A stretch of DNA of 64,000 nucleotides. It comes from Telopea speciosissima. Its lineage: Eukaryota > Streptophyta > Magnoliopsida > Proteales > Proteaceae. Made by a program: the position numbers and the translations under genes. Location of the stretch: assembly GCF_018873765.1 (NCBI RefSeq), contig NC_057920.1, positions 13,529,307-13,593,306 on the forward strand, written 5' to 3'. Below the pieces are notes generated by a model, which was given only the letters and a program-made list of their open reading frames with translations, had not been told where the DNA came from and ran no database searches. The number at the start of each line of letters is the position of its first letter. Position 1 is the first letter of the stretch. This document shows, piece by piece, positions 28,601 through 37,600 of this stretch.

Positions 28601-31600
28601 TTTTGTTTTGGTACTTTTGTAGTCACTTTCATATCTCAACTCTCAAAGAGTCAAGGACAACACTAATGAATACTCGGTAGTCACCTAACATTTGATTTTT
28701 CAACTTTATTATCACATTTAGTGTTAATATCAAAGTATTTTTTATTTGATAGGCTAATCCATGATTTCATATACACTAATGGATATTACACTTTCATGAA
28801 TTAAATCATAGTAGATTAGTAGTACAGTTTCATGTTTATTTTTTATGTTATAGGGTATATATTATAGCATACTAAATGACATTAAAAATAGGGAAAATAA
28901 AAAATAAAACATGGTCATTATGGCAGGTGACTTGTCGACATATCGATTAGACACCCCTCCACCGACTTGGATCGCCGTGACAACGAGACAACTATGGTAT
29001 TATATACCATATTTCGACCCAAAACTAGACAAATCTCGCCTCCCTGATTTGAAAAACCCCTCCAAAGTTGTGCTTTTCACTATTTTTGTTGGGAAATTTC
29101 ACATAAATTGCTGGAGATTAAAGATTGGTGGTTGGAGATTATTGATTGAAGCTTCAAGAACAGAGGAGTTGCATTTCTTCTCAAAAACAGTGTTAAATAA
29201 AAAACTCTTCTCAAAAACTACTTTTTGCATAGTTCCACCATGAATAATAGTTTGTTGTCTACATGGTTTCTATATGTGATGTATCTTACACCAATCTATA
29301 GTTTGATGGAGGTAGATTTATTTTTCTATTTTCAAATTATTTATTTATTTTTAGGTAAAATAAAATGGTTTTCTAGTAGCAGTGGCTCTCGATCGAGTTC
29401 CTTACGTTTCAAAGATATATACCGTAGGTTAGGGTACCTCCAGTAGGTTGATGATTCCATTTATAGGGCTGTTGAGGACAACTTCGAGCCTACTTCCAGC
29501 ATAATATATCATGGCCAGCGTTTGTGATTCAATCAGAGCAGAGCTTGATTCGACAACAGCAACAACAACACGATCGTTTTGATGATCCAACAAGGCTCTC
29601 GTTTCAGTACTGGCTACTAGGATCCTAGGACTATAGGATGGATAGGCATAAGCCATAAGCTAATTCATTCACTTGTATTTGTTTAATCTATGTCTCTTTC
29701 TAAGTTTCTAACAATTATTAACAAAACATGTATGATTATGAATATGATGCTTAATACACTAAATGGTTATGGTTTGATCTTTTTTAATTCCTAATGCTTA
29801 ATTAAGTTGTTTTACACCTCTACTTTAATTATATGTGTTCTATTAGTACTAAATAATGTGTGGAATAGCCTAGGGTAGAGCTCACCTATGCCGTAGACTA
29901 CCAACCTAGGGTCTGAAGTCAAAGTACCATTTTTTGTTTGAATTTGTAAAAACTAATGTTTCCATTGTGTTTAGAAAGCCTAAAATAGGGTGGATGTCAA
30001 GTTTCAAGACCTATCTTAACCATATGGCCACCAAAATCCACCACCGAGTCTTGACGGGAAAAAATACACCAACTCGCTGAGATGTCGACAGAATTTGGTT
30101 TCGTGGCTGGTCGAAAGTCAAAACCATGGGCGAAACAAAGTCCTAAACCCTTGTACATGCCTTGGGTTGAGGTTTCTAGATCTTTGATCCAACTCCATCA
30201 GTATACTATTAACTTTGGGATGTTGGGATTGCCAAAGTAAGTCGAGCTCAGATGAATCACTAGTTGCAGCCTCGAGCTCCTCAGAATCATTACCCATAGC
30301 CATATCAGCCTGGCTTCTCTGAAGATCATAGTTGTGGCTTCCTAGCTGTGATTCTCTTGTATAGTCGTTCTAGGTAGATCTTTGGATCCAGGAGAAATCT
30401 CAAACAGAAATGCTCAGGCAACTGGCCATTTTCACCATACCATATGGCCCAATGATTTTTCATCTCCATATACAACTTCCTACTTGTTCACCATGACATA
30501 TCCAGAATAACATACAACACATGTTTCCTATTCTAGAATCTATTCCATCTATCAGTACCAAATGATAAATTGAAATCATATCAAAGAGAGCCTAAGGGCA
30601 TAGTAAGAACCAAAACAACAAGTTTGTACTTTAATTGACATCCAAAATGATCTACCATGCAAAAGTAAGAAAATACCCCAAACTAGCCCTGGGCCTGAAA
30701 TCTTCAATTCCCGTTTCTGAATCTTCCAAAGTGAATTCAAGAACCTCCATTTGATTGTTATGACCACAAACCCTCAAACATCAACTTTTGAACTCTCTTA
30801 AACAAGGATATATAATGCAATCTGAAAATCTAGATTATGGATCTTAGATGCAGGCAGGCCCAATGATCAAATATGTGATCAGATCTGAGGTAACGGAAGC
30901 AACTGCATTGTTAAGGGAAGAAATCAGATCAATGGAAAGGGAGAGAAAAAAGATGAGATCTATCTGCTTGGGAGGAATAAGTGAGAAGAAGACAACAGAA
31001 AAAGAAGATACCAAGTTTGGGGATGCCAATCCCATATGCACTGCTCAACATCACCAAATCTCTTATAAAAAAAAATCATATTCTTTACTCAAATCATCTC
31101 TAATTGATGAAAATACATATACCTTCTAAAATTCCTAATTTGACTCCTAAAAAGACTCCTAATCATACTAACTCTCAATAAAGTAAATAAACTCAAAATA
31201 TAACTCTATGTAGCTATTAAGTATTCTAATCTAACTCAAACTCTTAAATACTAATTCCGTGTACTAGCTTTCCCCATTTTTTAGTTTTTACGGGCTTATA
31301 AATTAGACCCATTACAATGAAACCCCCAAAAAATAAAAGGCCCAACCTATAATATAACTACCTAAAAGTTGGACGGCCACCAACACCTTACGGACCTCCC
31401 AAGCTTGCGCATAGGCCTCCATACAGGATTAATGATGTAACTGCATCAATTCCCCTGGTGTTAAGAAAACTCACCCTCAAATTTTGTAGAAAGGTCGGAA
31501 TAAGAATACTTTAAAGGACGCTTGCAGTTCCTTGTTTGAAACTAACAAAATCCAAAATATGAAGCTTCAATGTTGCAATCATGTCTTAAAATATGTGGGA

Positions 31601-34600
31601 ATAACAAATTTGTTCAAAACTATAATACTAAAACCAGAACTGAGAAAGCTTGAATGATCAATTGTGATCACCCAGGCACCTTTATTTATAATGCTGGAAT
31701 ATGAAATTAAGACTATTTTCAGAACGGAACTTTAATACCCTCCCCCACTTGGATATCTCATTACCTTGGCTACAAGAGCACTGATAGTGCTTTATACCTT
31801 TCCATAGCCTATCCAATGGCTACTCTTACCTTCATACGTTCTTGTTCATACCAAGTGATATCCACATTGAATCCTTTCCATAAACACTCATGTTCAATAC
31901 TGAATCTAGAAATTCATTCACACAATTATGGACTTATTGATCAAACATATTCTTCTCAGGCCAAGATCACCAAATTGCTAGGGTTTGAAATATTGGTACC
32001 AGTCGACTAAATGAAACTTCGAAGTCTCCACCCACCCCTTCAACAGGACATACTAAATTCCTGTGACCAATAAGGACTTCTAGTTTGGAATTTTAATATA
32101 TAAAAATAATTAGTTCCACAAGCACATCTTCAGAGATCTAACCCACTCAGAAATATCTTACATGGTGGGACATAAAGTACTTCACATGATGAGTCCTGGG
32201 TTTGCTTTCTGTAGAGAACCTAGGACCTGTAACTAGTAACTCTAGAGAGAAGAAAAGAGAGAAGAGAAGATGGAAATTGTAAAATACTTGAATTAATTAA
32301 TTGAGAGGTAAACCCCTCTATTATAAATAGAGGAGTAATTACAAATAGATTAAACTAGGCGATGTGGGACTAAAACCCACATAGCCGACTGTACCTAATA
32401 ACATAATAAATAAACTAACCCCAGAAGGACCAGAATACCCCCACGGTACTAATGCCCAACTTGAAATAAATGGAAAAAAACTAAGTTGCAGCAGAATCCA
32501 GCTTGAAATATGAATGCAGCTCCCAAATAAACCTTCAAGAACTTGAAAAAATAGATCTTCAAAACTTGAACAGACATGATCAGCAAACCGAGACTGGAAT
32601 GTCTTCCAAAAAAGGCAGCTTTCAACGATCTTCAATAGCTATCCAGTGATGAATCTCAGATTGTCATAGTGACTTAGAATCTTGAAGTGAAATAACTAGA
32701 GCAGCAAGCAGCGAAAACAAACTAAATCAGACAGCGGGAAAAATACTGTATCAACCCAACTAAAAGTCCTCAAATAGGCAACAACCAAATATCTTCAATA
32801 CTCTTCAATACTTCAATCTCCCCCTTACGGCAAACTCAACCCAATAACGAAGGATACCCAATGGCAATGGTGGAGAAAACTGATCTTCTATGTTTTGCAC
32901 CAATGTTCCTGCAAGTTCTGTGTTCTGCAATGTCTGCAGGTGTATTGTACATAATCCCCCCCTCACGTGTAGTACACGTGGACATAATAGAGATGATGTA
33001 AGAAATAGGGCAAAAACGTAATATTCCAGAATTTTCCAAAGGTGCTATGATTAAGTAAAAAGGAAGGAATGGCAAAATTGTAATTTACCAGAAGTTTCCA
33101 AAGGTGTTATGGGTAATACCAAATGTATGGGATATGAAGGGAATTAGAATTATTGAAAGAAAACGGTGTTGGAAAAAAAGGATGGCATGGCTGTAATTTG
33201 GTGGAAATCCACTTTTAAATACAATCCAAGCCAAAGGGCAAACTGGTAATAAACCCGAATTTTTAAGGGTCAATTGGGTAGACAAATAGGGGAATGTATG
33301 AAAAAGTAATGGCAGTTCCGTAAATAACCAGAATTATGCAAGGGGCCCTTGGTAAATAAGAAAGTAATGGGTCATGTAGGGAATTAGATTTATTGGTTTG
33401 GGAATGGCAGAATTGCAAATAACACAAAGTTGAAAAAGGAATGGCATTCTGGTAAATATGGTGAATAGGATAGGATTCCTTTGAAAGAAACAAAGAAGAC
33501 CGTAGGATGTAGGAGTAAATAATTTCAAAAAATAAGGGCAAAGCTGGAAACTCAAATAAGGTAATGATGGCACATGATGACATGAAAATTTGGAGAATGG
33601 CTTAAGTGAAATAAAGAGAGAAAGGAGGGGTAATATATGAAACCAGAATAAAAGAAAAGAAAGCCACTTACGTTAGGAAGGTTGTCTTCAACATTCAGTC
33701 ACGAACAAACACCTAGTGGAAAGAAGAAACTCAGATCAAGAGAAAATCCACGACAGATCTTTGTTTGGCCTAAAATTTCAGTGGTAGAGTCGCACTCCCA
33801 GGCCCTATTAAACCCAGGTGGTAGTTCCTACAAACAGCAAGCTCCACTCAAATATTTAGAGCCTTGAAATCAGATCTGGCGGTAGAACAGGGAAGCAGGT
33901 CACTGTTTCGACTTAATCTTCAAAACAGAGGTTGGTTTGGGAGATGAAACCCTTGGATTAGGATCGCCTATGTGGGGTATTGCCCTCAATTAGAATCTCA
34001 GGCCAAAACCAAAGAGCAGCAACAGCAATAATTGAAGAACCAATGAACCATCCAAAATCAAACAAAAAAGGGTTTCAATAATAGAAAAGCTCCAACATTA
34101 ATCGACTACAGCGTGAACCAGCCAGAAACCAAATTCGAAAAAAGGAGGCGATAACCAAAGGCGGAAATATTGTCTTCAACCTCTGAACTCAACGAAACAC
34201 CATCAAGCAGAAAAAAATCATCAAAAGTCCAAGAAGGAGAGCATGATTGACTGTAGATCGATCAGCAAAAGTTCTTTGATCAAACCAAAAAAAAACTTGG
34301 TTCGATCAACAGAAATTAATAGCAGCCGAGGTATAGAAGCAAATCAGAGGCAGCGAGACCATGTCTCTCAAACAGAGGCAGCATACGATCGAGAACAACC
34401 CTCTTTCAATCACCAACATAAAAAACCCATACGAAACCCTAGTTCTTCTTCTTCTATGAACTAGGGTTTCCTTCTTCAAACGGGAAACCCAAAATGACTC
34501 TCAAAACGGCAATCTTGGAGGGAATCAGTCACTAGTTGCCTAGCTCTGATACCATGTAGAGAACCTAGGACCTGTAACTAGTAACTCTAGAGAGAAGAAA

Positions 34601-37600
34601 AGAGAGAAGAGAAGATGGAAATTGTAAAATACTTGAATTAATTAATTGAGAGGTAAACCCCTCTATTTATAATAGAGGAGTAATTACAAATAGATTAAAC
34701 TAGGCGATGTGGGACTAAAACCCACATAGCCGACTATACCTAATAACATAATAAATAAACTAACCCCAAAAGGACCAGAATACCCCCACGTTATTCTGGA
34801 TTACATATTCCAACACTTTCTTACACTAAGTGAATGGGGCCCCCTCGGCCATTAATAAGGCCCACATATTTTTGTAAGGGGATGGAGGAGCTTCTACAAT
34901 AGAGATTTACATGTTGGCTTCAAACAGAGCAGAATTATTGTGATATTTATCTTGTTGTCAATTGTCATAATAGGTGTGAGAATTCTTTCTCTACTAACAG
35001 ATTCCATAGAGGAGTCGTGGTCATATCATAATTATGTATTGGAAAGGCTTATAAAAGGGCCTTGACCATGGGGCCTCTTTAAGTAGCCTCCTCTCTTTGC
35101 CTTTATTCTTAGGGAGTGAGAGTAAGAGTGGGAGGTAATAGTGAAGCCAGAGTACACCACGGACATAGGCACACAGCTGAACAATTTCAATGGTTGTGTT
35201 TCTTGCTCGAGGTTGCTTTGTTTATTTATTTTACTGCTTAATGCTTTAGGTGGTGGCCAAATTAAACAAGAACAAGATAACTTTGATTACTCAGATCACC
35301 TTTTTTTTTTTGATAAGTAGGCCTCAAGAAGAGTTGAACTCATTAACTCTTAATTTTGAGGTGTTGGTTCTTGCCAACTTAGCTACCCCTTTGGATTTTT
35401 CAGATCAATTTTCCCTAGTTAAGTGGGCAGAAAATCTTACCCAAAATTGCTGAACATTTTTAGGGATAATCTCATCCTTAGTATCTCCAACTTCTGGCAG
35501 AGTCAAAATGAACGGATTGTGTAGAACAAGCTTCTTTAACTTCTCAACATCAGCACTGCCATTCAAGGAAGAGACAAAAATTTGGCATAGATGAACCTTC
35601 ATAAGCACTGGAAGAAGGAAATACAAATAATAATTTTGCAAGATGCTCTCATGAATATATGTGAAGCCTAATGTTACAGTTTCTCACTTCCCCCCCCCCC
35701 CCTGTTTCAGACCAAGTAAATATATCGAACAGGCAAAGAAGGTCTTTAGAGCATAGGAGTTATCAATATGATTGAAATCTATTAAACCTATTTACACTGC
35801 TTTTGTGTTATGAATTAACCAATTCAGGTTTTCAAATTCCCCCTCCCCCCATGAGGGGAGAGGGGTCGAAGGAATATTTATTATTAATTACAGAGTGAGA
35901 GAGAGCATAACGCCCGAACTGCTATAAATCTGAACGTATTAGTAAAGCTTCATCAGCACATAATGGGGATCAGCTGTACAGGAGCTACAAGATGGAATCA
36001 TTTTCATTAGGGAAAATTACATCCCCCTCCCATGTGTTTTCAATAATTACACCCCTCTCATACAGTTTATCTTGTGTTACAAACAGCCCCAGTCCGTTAG
36101 TGCGTCTCCGATAAGTGGTGACGTTAGTAAGGGGTAATTTATTTAATGCCCAAATACCCTTCTCTTCTTCCTCCTGCAACCCCACCCGCCCCCATCCCTG
36201 CGACTGCAAACACTTCCCCTACCCGTCCCTCCTTGTTGAGAAAGCCAGACGGGTTCGAACTGTGGACTTTCAATGGAGACGACTTCCATCGCAGGCGATG
36301 ACATTCTTTGGAACTATGTGTACACTGCAGCGGCATACAGTGACTTGGAGAAGTTGCAGAGGTTGGTGATGCGCAAAGGATGTTCAATGTGTGAGCCAGA
36401 TGCGCAAAGGATGTTCAGTAATTGACATGGGAGGAGTCGCTGGGGATATGTTATTGGCAGCCTCATCACTTGAGCTCCATTGTATGGTTGAAGAGAAACA
36501 TCCTTTGAAGTTTCTTTGTGGTGGACGAATCATTTGGTTATCTTCCACGAACAACCCAAAAAGAAACAAAAAAAGAAGAAGGAAAAAATAGAAAGGTGGG
36601 AATGTCAAAGATGAAGCAGAAACGCCATTAAAGTTCAAACTTCAAACTTCAAACTTCAACGTGTTAGCACTCAAACTTGAACCCATGTCTTCATGCTGGC
36701 AGTGCGAATTTTTATCATCACACGCCTGTGACGGCTCATGGAGTATAAATCAATCTAGCAAGCCTACAACTACTTCCTGAATATAGAGCTCCGATCATAT
36801 CAGTAGCTCTTAGTAGTTTCCTCTTTCTTGCAGCTAGCTCTTTCAAACCTATTGATGGGTTTCTAATACCCTCTCAAAACTGAGTTTAAAAACCAGAACC
36901 GCTGTGAAGGGACCAGATTCAAGAGATATATTGGACGATCAGAAACTCAGATTGAAGTGAAAACTTGGTCGAAGGTCTGATTTGTAGAGGGGAACAACTC
37001 CTCAAAAATATAAGCTGATCTGATGGTCTGATCTGTAAGTTATAAAGATATCCTATTAGGGATAGGATTCTTTAAAACAGAAATCCAGATTTGAATACCG
37101 ATAACAGGTCTTAATAGACTCAAAAAAGTTATCAATAGTGCATCAAAACACCAACAAAGTGGGTTTCTGTTTGTTGAGTCTGGAAGAATTGTGGAGCCTG
37201 CTGATTGCTGAGAATAGTTGGAACATGGTATACAGGACAACTTATGTGGAGGGATTCCATGGTATAAAGATCAGCCAACAACAGAGCATGGTTTGGAGAC
37301 CGGCCACTGTAAGGTATTCATGGAATCAGAGGATGTGGGCAGGACTCTTGACCTCTCTGTTCTTGGATCATATGAAGAACCATACAGGAGGCTGGCCAAC
37401 ACGTTCGGCATAGAAAGGTCAAAAATGCTGAGCCATGTGCTCTACAGGGATGCCACAGGTGGGGTTAAAAACACACCGGAGATGAACCATTCAGGTGAGC
37501 CTTCCTCCTTTTCTGATTGCCATTTGCCCTAAAAGCTCAAAGAGGCAGGATCTGGATTTTGTTAAATGGCCTATGTTCTTTGAGAGTCTGACATGGTTAT

